DNA of 64,000 nt from Vibrio gazogenes (GCF_023920225.1 NZ_CP092588.1:868001-932000), one strand, 5' to 3'; positions 54,576 through 62,803 are shown, counted from the first letter of the stretch. Made by a program: numbers and translations. Notes: a model not told the origin generated them from the letters alone.

Positions 54576-55457
54576 TCATACCTCAAGCCGCGTCAGACAA
54601 ACCTGCTCCACCAGCCCTTTCAGCTTCTCCACTTCACTTTGCAGATACACCAGTTCTTCTTCGGTGATTTCGTAATGCATCGAGTAACGAGCGTCGATGT
54701 AAGCGCGTTGCAGGCGGCGGAAGCTGCGACGGTGGAATTTGTCATCCATCGGGAAAGTATCTGCGAAGGCAAGGTCTTGCTCGGCGCAGTATTTTTTCAG
54801 CTTTTCGATATTGTGGGTTTTGGGCAGGTAGTTGGTCAGAACCAGTAAGGTACAGGCAAAGAATCGCTCTGCGGCTTGATGAAGATTGAAAGCTGCTTCA
54901 CTTAACCATTTTTTCTCAGATAAGGAGCACTCATAGAAATAGATATATCGCTGTGCGCTTTCAAACCAGTAATCATAATGCTGCTGTGCGATTTGATGGC
55001 GTTCTTCATCGGTCAGATCCCCCGGCTCGGCCAGCGCTTTCGGCGTCGCGGCAAAGATTTCGATGCCCTCTTCGCGAATATCTTTGAAGAAGTAGTGACC
55101 CTGTCTGAGCTGTTCATTGACCTCTTCCAAGGTATGCACAATCAGCCCCAGCGGTGCACTTTTGACTTTGCGGTCGATCTGCTCTTCCGCCCTGCGCCAG
55201 ACGAGATCGTCTTCCACCAGCGCGGGTTTGTTAACGATCACCAGAATGTCGTAATCACTGACATAGCCATTGGGAATATCTCGCACCCAACCGCCTTTGG
55301 CATGGCTGCCGAACAAAATGATTTTCAGGATCCGAAATTCAGCTTTACTCCCCTGCTTACCAACGAGGTATTCTTCCAGCGTATCGCGCAAAATGGTCGA
55401 GATCAGCGCAAGTTCATGCTGTTTACGTTCGGGAAGATGGTCGAGTGAAGTCTTCAT
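54576..55457 (-). CDS. Nucleotidyltransferase-HEPN fusion protein
   Basis: A 293-residue protein. The N-terminal MNT domain has the Gly-Ser motif LFGSHAKGG and SDYDILVIV (metal Asp pair); the C-terminal HEPN domain has NLHQAAERFFACTLLVLTNYLPKTHNIEKL and RYSMHY, an Arg-x3-His near its end. MNT and HEPN pairs act as toxin-antitoxin modules in which the nucleotidyltransferase modifies the HEPN RNase; here both are in one chain. ATG 55457 (MKTSLDHLP) is chosen, because the longer frame enters other sequence. A truncated second copy lies at 59902. Confidence 0.82.
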   Translation of the reverse strand: MKTSLDHLPERKQHELALISTILRDTLEEYLVGKQGSKAEFRILKIILFGSHAKGGWVRDIPNGYVSDYDILVIVNKPALVEDDLVWRRAEEQIDRKVKSAPLGLIVHTLEEVNEQLRQGHYFFKDIREEGIEIFAATPKALAEPGDLTDEERHQIAQQHYDYWFESAQRYIYFYECSLSEKKWLSEAAFNLHQAAERFFACTLLVLTNYLPKTHNIEKLKKYCAEQDLAFADTFPMDDKFHRRSFRRLQRAYIDARYSMHYEITEEELVYLQSEVEKLKGLVEQVCLTRLEV

Positions 55458-55485
55458 ACCTGAATGATTTGAATCGGTTAGTGAA

Positions 55486-55738
55486 CAATGCCCACAGTGT
55501 GGCGAGCTGCTGCGCAAAAGTCTATGGCTTTTCATCAGTTTAAATCCATATCGCGACCTTTTCCCGAGGCACTTCACACCAATGCATCGTTCATGCTATC
55601 TGTCACACCGACGATGCGATTGAGACGTCAAAAAAAAGAAAAAGCCGCAGACGAATGTCTGCGGCCTTGAATGTAACAGTGAGTCAGAAATAGTCTATTC
55701 AGCGACTTAAAAATCCCACGCGTGGCGATGCTTGTTAT
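55486..55738 (-). repeat. Integron-end element, copy 2 (X2)
   Basis: The second copy of the 253-bp element at 49593, with the same terminator (55644-55665) and attC-type end ATAACAAGCATCGCCACGCG. It lies directly before the MNT-HEPN gene and closes cassette array 2. The GNAT stop codon overlaps its GTTAT end. Confidence 0.88.
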
Positions 55739-56232
55739 ACATTTTTTACGACTCGCGCCATATGATAGACATTCACATATTTACCATTTCTAAAGGCATA
55801 ATCCACTGATTCCCCTTCAATTTGAAAGCCAAATTTTTTGTAAAGGTTAATCGCTCGCTCATTATCAGCATAAACTTCAACTTCTAAACGTCTTAGGTTT
55901 AACCATTTGTCTGAAAGCTCTACGACTGTTGTCAACAACTGACTACCCACACCTCTGCCTTGCACATGATCTTTAACACCCATACCGAAACTGCCAACAT
56001 GCCGACGGCGAGGGTTTTTACAAATTTCAAAACCAATATGTCCGACGATCTCACCATCTAATAGCGCCACATACTGATACACATTTTCAGGCACATTTGA
56101 AACGCGTTTTTCCCAAGTTGCTATCGAAGGGTATGGGAGTTGTAACGTCCCCGTATAAGTATGCTCACATTCGTATATTTCTTTGATTGCTTTGGCATCT
56201 GTTGATTCTGCGCTTCTGATTTTACCTTTCAC
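55735..56232 (-). CDS. GNAT acetyltransferase cassette (YhhY/AaaT-like)
   Basis: A 165-residue GNAT closely resembling E. coli YhhY along its length: YTGTLQLPYPSIATWEKR, the acetyl-CoA loop VQGRGVGSQLLTTVVEL, NERAINLYKKFGFQIEG and the C terminus YVNVYHMARV. YhhY acetylates free amino acids such as Phe and Met. It is a cassette gene with an attC just downstream of the next gene, and its stop overlaps the boundary of X2. Confidence 0.85.
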   Translation of the reverse strand: MKGKIRSAESTDAKAIKEIYECEHTYTGTLQLPYPSIATWEKRVSNVPENVYQYVALLDGEIVGHIGFEICKNPRRRHVGSFGMGVKDHVQGRGVGSQLLTTVVELSDKWLNLRRLEVEVYADNERAINLYKKFGFQIEGESVDYAFRNGKYVNVYHMARVVKNV

Positions 56233-56253
56233 TGTACAACTTATCTCCTCATG

Positions 56254-56328
56254 TATAACGCCAAGCTCGACCGCCGGTGACCAACGCTCTTTTAGGGCGA
56301 AGCGGGTCGGTTGAGACGCCTTGTAATA
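56254..56328 (-). other. attC site after the deformylase cassette
   Basis: On the minus strand TTACAAGGCGTCTCAACCGACC opens and GGTCGAGCTTGGCGTTATA closes, with CGACC.CGC / GCG.GTCG pairing. It lies between the def stop and the GNAT start. Confidence 0.75.
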
Positions 56329-56334
56329 GACGGC

Positions 56335-56838
56335 TTAAGAGTGCGCTTTAACGTACTTTTTAACCTTTTTTATCGCCATTTGACGCTTCAGTGGTGAAAG
56401 ATAATCAATAAACAAATTACCCAACAAATGATCAATTTCGTGCTGCATGACGATAGCCAGAAAATCATCACTCTCAATTTTAATGGGCTTTCCTTCACGA
56501 TCGAGGGCAGACACGACAACTGAAGTAAAACGCTCTACATCTGCGTAGTAATCAGGGACGGACAAACACCCTTCTTGACCGAATGCTTTGTCTGAACCAC
56601 TGACCACTTCCGGGTTAACCAAAATCAATGGTTTGTCTCGGTTTTCTGAAAGATCGATAATGACAACCGCTTCTTTGCGACCAACTTGAGTTGAAGCCAA
56701 GCCGATACCATTGTCGGTGGCATACAAGGTTTCTAACATATCGTCGATTAACGTCTGTATCAACGAAACATCTTGCACCTTTTCCGCTTTGATTTTAAGC
56801 CTTGGATCCGGCACCGTGAGAATGTCTAAAACTGCCAT
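56335..56838 (-). CDS. def: Peptide deformylase in an integron cassette
   Basis: A 167-residue metal enzyme that removes the formyl group from nascent proteins. All three motifs are present: GIGLASTQVG (GxGLAAxQ with Ala to Ser/Thr changes), EGCLSVP (metal Cys) and HEIDHL (metal His and catalytic Glu). ATG 56838 follows GAGGAGGTAATT. Chromosomal def normally sits with fmt; a cassette-borne spare copy is unusual and could give tolerance to deformylase inhibitors. Confidence 0.9.
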   Translation of the reverse strand: MAVLDILTVPDPRLKIKAEKVQDVSLIQTLIDDMLETLYATDNGIGLASTQVGRKEAVVIIDLSENRDKPLILVNPEVVSGSDKAFGQEGCLSVPDYYADVERFTSVVVSALDREGKPIKIESDDFLAIVMQHEIDHLLGNLFIDYLSPLKRQMAIKKVKKYVKAHS

Positions 56839-56862
56839 AATTACCTCCTCATTCTGGGAAGA

Positions 56863-56960
56863 ACATAACGCTGAGAACAGTTGCAAAAATATCTGGCGCT
56901 ACATTTTGGAAACCCAAATTCGTGACAGGTATTTTTATCAATTACTTCAATTTGTTCGCT
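56863..56960 (-). other. attC-like site after the YefM-YoeB cassette
   Basis: The minus strand ends CTCAGCGTTATG. The middle shares TGGCGC and TTTTGG.AACC.AAATTCGTGACAG with the site at 52055. The opposite arm is eroded (near GCGAACAAATTG), so the right limit is uncertain. Confidence 0.55.
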
Positions 56961-56979
56961 GCCCTTCACCAAAAGCTCA

Positions 56980-57249
56980 TTAGTAATGATAACGACATGA
57001 AATAATTGTGATAGCTTGGTCATCAACCGCATAAACTAACCGATTAGTATCGTCAATACGGCGTGACCAAAAGCCGGCTAGATTTTCTTTTAATGGCTCG
57101 GGCTTTCCGATACCTTCAAATGGTGAACGTTTTACATCATTAATTAATTTATTTATACGCTTTAATGTCTTTTTATCTTGTGTTCGCCAATATAAATAAT
57201 CATTCCAAGATTCATCAGTCCATGAAAGCAATCGCTGGCTACTACTCAT
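56980..57249 (-). CDS. yoeB: Toxin YoeB (RelE superfamily mRNA interferase)
   Basis: An 89-residue toxin. RLLSWTDESWNDYLYWRTQDKKTLKRINKLINDVKRSPFEGIGKPEPLKENLAGFWSRRI is classic YoeB; the catalytic Glu (FEGIGK), Arg (SRRI) and His (CRYHY) are all in place. YoeB cuts mRNA on the ribosome. It overlaps the antitoxin gene by 8 nt. The pair probably stabilises the cassette array. Confidence 0.95.
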   Translation of the reverse strand: MSSSQRLLSWTDESWNDYLYWRTQDKKTLKRINKLINDVKRSPFEGIGKPEPLKENLAGFWSRRIDDTNRLVYAVDDQAITIISCRYHY

Positions 57250-57496
57250 CCATTAAATCTCGAGCTGTTGTTTGACCTGCACGATATTGAGCAATTGAAC
57301 GATTTAGATGCTCTGCGTTTTCTGGAGAACGAAGTAAATGAACGGTTTCCATCAAGCTATTGTAGTAATCCAAGGACATGACTACTGCATCCTCTGCATC
57401 ACGGCGAGTGATTACTGTTGTATCAGCATCATTCACGACACCATCGAGAACAGCTTTTAAACTATTTCTCGCTTCCGTAAAAGATACAATTTTCAT
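57242..57496 (-). CDS. yefM: Antitoxin YefM (Phd/YefM family)
   Basis: An 84-residue antitoxin. The N-terminal DNA-binding half MKIVSFTEARNSLKAVLDGVVNDADTTVITRRDAEDAVVMSLDYYNSL is followed by a disordered toxin-binding tail. GGAGG precedes ATG 57496. It represses its own promoter with YoeB; the operator is just upstream. It has its own promoter, unlike most cassette genes. Confidence 0.95.
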   Translation of the reverse strand: MKIVSFTEARNSLKAVLDGVVNDADTTVITRRDAEDAVVMSLDYYNSLMETVHLLRSPENAEHLNRSIAQYRAGQTTARDLMDE

Positions 57497-57508
57497 AAAA
57501 CCTCCACA

Positions 57509-57570
57509 TGTACAATTAACAGGACAAGTATAATCCCAAAAAAACTAGCTGTACAGTTAAACGGACATGT
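57509..57570. promoter_or_regulatory. YefM-YoeB operator with two TGTACA cores
   Basis: TGTACA occurs at 57509-57514 and 57550-57555, each followed by a TTAA..GGACA block, within an inverted CCACATGT / ACATGTGG frame. E. coli YefM binds palindromes with a TGTACA core, so this is the expected operator. Confidence 0.75.
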
Positions 57571-57643
57571 GGATTCGATAGCAGCTAACGAATGATATGG
57601 ACTCCCTCTATCTAAACCGCCACGCGCCATAGTTGGTTTGTAT

Positions 57644-58099
57644 TTACTTAGATGTAGATGCAGCCCAAACACCAACTCCGATAATAATGATGTACTGTGA
57701 GAAGCCAAAAAATAGCTTTGTATAAACCCAAGCTTCTATAGATAAAAATGACGCCATATGGGTAGCAAAGGCAAAAATCAAGAATAGAACAGATAAAACA
57801 CCATTATATAAACACCAAGATTTTGTATTTATTCTATTGTTGGAACGTAAAAATACTGGCTTAATTTTATTTATTTTATAAAGTACTGAAATTGCACCAA
57901 ATGCTATACAAACTATCGTCCAAGTAATAGTTTTCGATACAATTGGGTCTACTGAATATAGATAATATTTTATTGGTGACAGACCAATCAATATCATAAC
58001 TAAGCAAAAGAATAAAAAGCCTCTCATAGAGTATGACCACCAAACCATCTGCTCTGATACACTTTTATCTGTAAAATTTATTTGTCTTTCATCTACCAT
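57644..58099 (-). CDS. Cassette membrane protein, unknown function
   Basis: A 151-residue protein with four predicted helices (GFLFFCLVMILIGL, ITWTIVCIAFGAISVLY, GVLSVLFLIFAFATHMA, YIIIIGVGVWAAS). No family recognised. A decayed boundary (GGCGCGTGGCGG near 57610) separates it from yefM. Confidence 0.6.
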   Translation of the reverse strand: MVDERQINFTDKSVSEQMVWWSYSMRGFLFFCLVMILIGLSPIKYYLYSVDPIVSKTITWTIVCIAFGAISVLYKINKIKPVFLRSNNRINTKSWCLYNGVLSVLFLIFAFATHMASFLSIEAWVYTKLFFGFSQYIIIIGVGVWAASTSK

Positions 58100-58117
58100 A
58101 ATATTTTCACCATAAAC

Positions 58118-58240
58118 CTAATGCCTGCCTAAGGGGCTGGCAACGCATTACCACTAACCTCAAATACAACAGCCATAGCCACTTCGGCTCAATGGGACTG
58201 GAAACGCCACGCGTTGATAGTCCCTCTTGAGGCATTTGTA
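58118..58240 (-). other. VCR-type attC site
   Basis: On the minus strand it reads ACAAATGCCTCAAGAGGGAC, then CAACGCGTGGCGTTTCCAG, TCCCATTGAGCC, and near the end GCGTTGCCAGCCCCTTAGGC, which follows the V. cholerae repeat (VCR) consensus almost base for base. The outer ends are degraded (ACAAATGCC for AACAAACGCC, GCATTAGG for GCGTTATA). Confidence 0.9.
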
Positions 58241-58247
58241 TGCAGGT

Positions 58248-58358
58248 ATGTTGAAAGCCAGTGAAAAATGGACGCATCCGGTGCAAAACTGGAACCTGAC
58301 GCTGTCTCAGCTCAGTATCCACTTTGAAGGCCGACTCACCCCATACCTGGATTTATAA
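58248..58358 (+). pseudogene. IS256-type transposase C-terminal fragment
   Basis: Thirty-six codons, LKASEKWTHPVQNWNLTLSQL then IHFEGRL, resemble the C-terminal end of IS256/mutator transposases (KKWTxPxxNW..). The rest of the element is lost; the fragment abuts the VCR-type attC. Confidence 0.5.
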
Positions 58359-58389
58359 AAATAGGCGTGACACAGAATAATGAACAGTC

Positions 58390-59334
58390 TCATTTCCTCA
58401 GATAAATCCCTAATCTATGTTGTAGCTCTTCAATACGTTCTTTATTTTCGTTATCATTAGCACTTGGTATACCAGCATCTTTAGATATTTCTTCCGTGGC
58501 TTTACCGAGCCTAGACATTAATTTTTTAAATTTATTAAGATTTTCCTCATCGAGCATATTATGACGAATACAGCAACAAGTCATAGCTTCAATAAAAGTA
58601 CTCGTAACTACTCGAGACATCATGATGGAATAAGAGCAAGCCTCAAAAGCTACCAGTTGACGAGCTTCCAATGGGTATTGAAGCATCATCATAAATAGAA
58701 TTGTATCTTCTGCAGTCATATGGCTTGATCCACTTAAACGATGGTAAATTGAAAAATATTCAACCGTTTTACCGAGTTTTTCAAAGCGCTTAAATAACGA
58801 ATTAAACCATAGCTCATTATATTCACTAGGAACTACCGAAAAATGATTTTTAGCTAATTCAATATATTCACTATAATGTGAAATTGCGCTAATACGTCCA
58901 TCAATTAGTGGGATAACTTTATCGGAATAGTCTTTCGTTGCAACTTCCTTTTTCCACTCATTTAACTTCCGAAGATGTTCATCATACCATTTCGCCATAT
59001 ACGCGGTGATCGTACGCTCATCGCCATTTAAAGCCATATACATAAGATTAATAGATGATTCCTGAACAACTCGACCTAACGCCTCCGCACTAGTAAAACT
59101 TTGAGTTGCAATGCAACAAAGCATTCCTTCTACTTGTTCATAAATTCTACCAATCAAATTAAGATGAGTATGAACAATAAAACTATCTTTTTCTGTTTTG
59201 TTATCAATATACGCAATATAGTCATATGAAATCTTATTAGCTTCTGCTGCACACTCTAAGGCGACTTGTATATTGGATAAATCTAATTTCTTATCTAGTC
59301 CTTTTTTCTTTCTAAACTCTGATAAATAATTCAC
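58390..59334 (-). CDS. DUF5677-like cassette protein
   Basis: A 314-residue helical protein. YHRLSGSSHMTAEDT in the second half resembles the conserved Ser-Ser-His core of DUF5677, which occurs in integrons and defence loci. Function unknown. It is the first cassette after attI copy B; its start lies 19 nt from the attI junction, the place best expressed from an integron promoter. Two CCC-type Cys clusters (TCCCIRH) are odd. Confidence 0.7.
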   Translation of the reverse strand: MNYLSEFRKKKGLDKKLDLSNIQVALECAAEANKISYDYIAYIDNKTEKDSFIVHTHLNLIGRIYEQVEGMLCCIATQSFTSAEALGRVVQESSINLMYMALNGDERTITAYMAKWYDEHLRKLNEWKKEVATKDYSDKVIPLIDGRISAISHYSEYIELAKNHFSVVPSEYNELWFNSLFKRFEKLGKTVEYFSIYHRLSGSSHMTAEDTILFMMMLQYPLEARQLVAFEACSYSIMMSRVVTSTFIEAMTCCCIRHNMLDEENLNKFKKLMSRLGKATEEISKDAGIPSANDNENKERIEELQHRLGIYLRK

Positions 59335-59352
59335 TTAAACCTCTTAAAAATT

Positions 59353-59558
59353 TAACATTTCTTATACAGAACCACTCTATAAGAATACTTCCGTATAACT
59401 TAATTCTTTTTCTAAACTGAATCTCACAACTCACCATCAAATAGTAAAAAAGTCGGATATTTTTCAACATCTATCGCGAAATGCTGACTTGTTCTATCTA
59501 ATTTATCCACATTGTGACTTGATAAAAACTGTACATAAAAACAGTACTGAAGTTATTA
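59353..59558. other. attI-like region with a LexA box, copy B
   Basis: The minus strand has GTTAAAT at the cassette junction (59358-59352 area), fitting the integron core GTTRRRY. CTGTACATAAAAACAG at 59529-59544 fits the LexA consensus CTGT-N8-ACAG and lies 15 nt before the intIA remnant start, as in SOS-controlled integron integrases. Copy A lost part of this box. Confidence 0.75.
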
Positions 59559-59683
59559 ATGAAATCCCTGTTTCTCACGAGTTTAAAAGAGTTGATGCAG
59601 GCTCGTCACTACGCGTGAAAAACCATTAAAACGTATCTTTATTGGGTGGTGTAAAGAGTCCGCTTTCACACCTCATGGTGTAA
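59559..59683 (+). pseudogene. intIA: Integron integrase intIA remnant, copy B
   Basis: Same 125-bp structure as copy A: N-terminal MKSLFLTSLKELMQARHYA, stop, KTIKTYLYW, and the C-terminal GGVKSPLSHLMV plus TAA. Both copies share the same internal deletion and the same TGA, so the integrase died before the duplication. Confidence 0.85.
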
Positions 59684-59901
59684 CATGACATTTTTCCACG
59701 CTACCGCTCTTTCGCATACGAAATGTGGGTATAAACATTTATCAATTCATTGCATATATTTATAGCAAAGAGTCACGGTAATGCCTACGGTAAATGGGAA
59801 ATCGACTATAAAAAACAATCTGGCTAGCGGATGAAAATAAGGGGATAAAAAGGAAGATATGGGGGGACACATCATTTTCGATGCGTGCTGCATAAGTGGA
59901 A

Positions 59902-60084
59902 TCACCCCTCAAGCCGCGTCAGACAAACCCGTTCCACCAGCCTTTTCAGCTTCTCCACTTCCCCTTGCAGATACACCAGTTCTTCTTCGGTGATTTCGTA
60001 ATGCATGGAACAACGGGCATCGATGTAAGCGCGACGATTGAACTTAGCTTCAGTATCACTTTGCCAAGAATAAGAAACTTTCAT
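59902..60084 (-). pseudogene. Chimera of a SWQSDT-type gene start and the MNT-HEPN gene end
   Basis: The first codons read MKVSYSWQSDTEAKFN, the opening of a TIR-like/nucleotide-binding family (KVFxSWQSDT). They join in frame to AYIDARCSMHYEITEEELVYLQ and the end of the HEPN domain. Neither domain is complete, so a function is unlikely. It marks the right junction of the integron duplication. Confidence 0.7.
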
Positions 60085-60096
60085 ACTACTTCTCAC

Positions 60097-60403
60097 TAAA
60101 TTGTTTTGTAAACATCCCTTAAACTAGGGGCATAAATGAGCCAGCACAGATCTAGCTGGCTCGAAGATGGACAAAATCAAGTCAGAGTTTTGATTTAAAT
60201 TAGCAGAAAACGAATCACTCCAAGTATGGAGAAATCATTTAGCTCAATGTCTATTTTAGCTGGTACACATCAAACAGAACCCCACACAAGAAGGTGGGGT
60301 TCGTCAGCAACTTGAAGCGAGTAAACTATCCGCTCTATATGATGCGAAGTTATAATTAACTAAAATATAAATTGATAAACATAATTTTCATCCAAGGGCC
60401 AAC
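60097..60403. other. Gene-free stretch with a terminator-like hairpin
   Basis: AACCCCAC ... GTGGGGTT at 60278-60301 forms a strong stem about 100 nt downstream of the dctP stop and probably ends the TRAP operon on the minus strand. No gene is seen. Confidence 0.55.
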
Positions 60404-61456
60404 TTACTCAAAATAAGCCGTGTCGTTGTTTGCTTTATCTACTTCTTCTTTGAAGAGATTCATCAGTTTTACACCTTTTTCACCTAACGATTCTTTAATA
60501 ACAGCTTCGACTTTAGGTTGCGTCGCTTCTTTCATCTGTTGACGCGCTTCAGGTGATAGTGCTTTTACATCCATAACTTTCTTAATACCAGCAAGACCTC
60601 GATCATCTGATGCTTCAATCAAGCGAGATAGGCCACGGTTGGCGCTTAACGCAATACGTGTAGCATCATGAATAACCTTCTTCTCTTTATCCGTTAAACT
60701 GTTATAAAAGTCCTTGTTCATCATAAATGTGTAAGGTGCAAATAAGTGGTTCGTTAAAGTCACATATTTTTGAACTTCGTTGAATTTAGAAAATAAAATT
60801 GTTGGAAGCGGATTCATTTGACCGTCAATAACGCCAGTTTGAAGCGAGGAATAAACTTCACCCCATGACAGAGGATATGCCTCAGCACCAAGAGACTTAA
60901 CCAACGCTTGGTGAGTTGGTAGCGTCATCGTTCTTATACGCAATCCGTCGAAGTCTTGCAGGCTGTTAATTTGCTTCTTAGAGTTGGTGAATGAAAAGAA
61001 ACCACCGGTATCCGGAAAGCCTAGGACGCGTACGTCACCAAGCTCAGATTCGATGTCACTTGCTAATATCTTACCAAATTTCCCATCGAAAACTTTATAT
61101 GTTGCTTCATTGCTATCAAACGCAAAAGGGATATCTAGAACACCAATCCGAGGGTAATAACTTGCTACAGCACCAACAGATGAAAGTGTTGCTTGTAGTT
61201 GACCATCTCTCACAAGCTGAATATGTTCCTTGGCTGAGCCTAATTGGTTGCTAGGATATACTTGAACTTTAATTTCACCGTTAGTTTCAGTTTCAACAAT
61301 ACTTTTAAATACCCCAGTAAAAGCATGAGCTGGATTTTCAAATATATCAGCTTTATTATCATGACCAAAGCGAAGTATTTTTTCTGCAAATGCGACATTG
61401 GAAAATGCGCAAGATAGTATTGTTGTTGTTAACAATGTTGCTGCAAACTTTTTCAT
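60404..61456 (-). CDS. dctP: TRAP transporter substrate-binding protein (DctP family)
   Basis: A 350-residue periplasmic protein. It has a signal peptide (to about 24, SNVAFA), then LRFGHDNKADIFENPAHAFTGVFKSIVE and GLRIRTMTLPTHQALVKSLGAEAYPLSWGEVYSSLQTGVIDGQMNP, which contain the conserved TRAP Arg that binds the substrate carboxylate. The ligand is unknown; neighbours suggest an N-acyl-D-amino acid. TGGAG precedes ATG 61456. It is last in the operon. Confidence 0.92.
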   Translation of the reverse strand: MKKFAATLLTTTILSCAFSNVAFAEKILRFGHDNKADIFENPAHAFTGVFKSIVETETNGEIKVQVYPSNQLGSAKEHIQLVRDGQLQATLSSVGAVASYYPRIGVLDIPFAFDSNEATYKVFDGKFGKILASDIESELGDVRVLGFPDTGGFFSFTNSKKQINSLQDFDGLRIRTMTLPTHQALVKSLGAEAYPLSWGEVYSSLQTGVIDGQMNPLPTILFSKFNEVQKYVTLTNHLFAPYTFMMNKDFYNSLTDKEKKVIHDATRIALSANRGLSRLIEASDDRGLAGIKKVMDVKALSPEARQQMKEATQPKVEAVIKESLGEKGVKLMNLFKEEVDKANNDTAYFE

Positions 61457-61525
61457 ATATTAATTCTCCATTTAATATTAATTACTTTGCACTAATTTAA
61501 AGATAAGTATTTACAAAATATGAGG

Positions 61526-62803
61526 TTAGTATCCTAGTAACCTCGGGATAAATAATGTTACAGATGGGAAGTAAGCGATAATAAACAATAGAGCCAACTC
61601 ACCTAATAAAAAGGGGATCAGGTCTTTTGATATTTTCTCTAACTTAGTTTCCGTAACGGAGGATAAAACAAATAAACAAGCGCCAATAGGCGGTGTCATT
61701 AACGATATGTTTAATGCTAATACAAACACAATACCTGCATGTAATGGGTCCATACCTAATTGTTGTGTAATCGGTACTAGTATCGGCCCCAAAATAATAA
61801 GCATCACATTAATATCCATAACCATACCAACGAGTAATAGCATGGTGATAATTAGAAAGAGGATAATAGAATGATTACTTGAAACAGTTAAAAACAGTTC
61901 TGCTATTTGCTGTGGTATCTGATTAAAACTCAACCACCAACCTAAAATAGAAGCGGCACCTATAATTAAGTAAATAACAGCTGAAATCTGAGCTGTTTTT
62001 ATCATCATTGAAAATAACGATGATAGAGATAAGTTTCTATAGATAACACGACCAACGATCATCGAGTAAGCCACGGCAATTGATGCCGCTTCCGTTGGCG
62101 TCACAATACCGAAAACAATACCACCCAGGATAATTAACGGCATCAACAGCGCTAATATAGAGCCTCTAAAGTGAAACAGAATCTCATTAAGTGTTGCTCG
62201 CTTTGCTGTTTTTGGTAAGTTTTTGCGCTTACCTGTAGCAGCAATAATAGCCATACAAACAACACAGACTAGAATCCCAGGCAAAATTCCTGTGGCAAAC
62301 AACCCTCCAATTGAGACACCCATCAGGGAGCCATACACGACCATAAGGCCTGAAGGAGGGATCGTAGGACCAATAATAGAACCAGCAGCAGTCACTGCAC
62401 ATGCATATGATCGTGAGTAACCCTGTTTCTCCATCGCAGGCACCAGCGTGCGACCAAATGCAGCAGCATCAGCTGTCGCTGACCCAGTAATGCCAGCAAA
62501 AAATACAGAAGCAAGCATATTAGAGTGCGCAAGACCTCCCCTAAAATGCCCAACGAGAGCTTCCGCAAGCATCACTAAGCGTCCAGTAATGCCTGTATGA
62601 TTCATAATTTCACCTGCAAGGATGAAAAATGGCATCGCTAAAAATGGGAAGATGTTTAACCCGTTAAAAATTTTACTCGGCGCTATAGCAGTAAAATGAA
62701 GCCCACCCATCTCATACATACCAACTAAGCCAGAGACGCCCAAAGATAAGGCGACAGGGGCACCAAAAAAAAGTAGGAAAAAGAATAAAATACCGACAAT
62801 CAT
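61526..62803 (-). CDS. dctM: TRAP transporter large permease (DctM family)
   Basis: A 425-residue membrane protein with about twelve helices. LAMPFFILAGEIMNHTGITGRLV and GSIIGPTIPPSGLMVVYG are family landmarks, and the C-terminal LNISLMTPPIGACLFVLSSV matches the second repeat. ATG 62803 overlaps the dctQ stop in ATGA; the longer frame is not needed. It uses the ion gradient to move substrate handed over by DctP. Confidence 0.93.
   Translation of the reverse strand: MIVGILFFFLLFFGAPVALSLGVSGLVGMYEMGGLHFTAIAPSKIFNGLNIFPFLAMPFFILAGEIMNHTGITGRLVMLAEALVGHFRGGLAHSNMLASVFFAGITGSATADAAAFGRTLVPAMEKQGYSRSYACAVTAAGSIIGPTIPPSGLMVVYGSLMGVSIGGLFATGILPGILVCVVCMAIIAATGKRKNLPKTAKRATLNEILFHFRGSILALLMPLIILGGIVFGIVTPTEAASIAVAYSMIVGRVIYRNLSLSSLFSMMIKTAQISAVIYLIIGAASILGWWLSFNQIPQQIAELFLTVSSNHSIILFLIITMLLLVGMVMDINVMLIILGPILVPITQQLGMDPLHAGIVFVLALNISLMTPPIGACLFVLSSVTETKLEKISKDLIPFLLGELALLFIIAYFPSVTLFIPRLLGY

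Larger units (their letters stand above)
54041..54707. repeat. Direct repeat, copy A (attI + intIA remnant + 3' end of MNT-HEPN gene)
   Basis: About 667 bp nearly identical to 59353-60033 in the same orientation. Together with X1/X2 it shows that the whole integron was tandemly duplicated. Confidence 0.9.
59353..60033. repeat. Direct repeat, copy B
   Basis: About 681 bp matching 54041-54707. It differs by scattered substitutions and a roughly 17-bp segment holding the LexA box. Confidence 0.9.

Noticed and set aside
58107..58322. 71-codon minus-strand frame over the VCR-type attC
   Set aside because: It is attC and transposase-remnant sequence read in the wrong direction.
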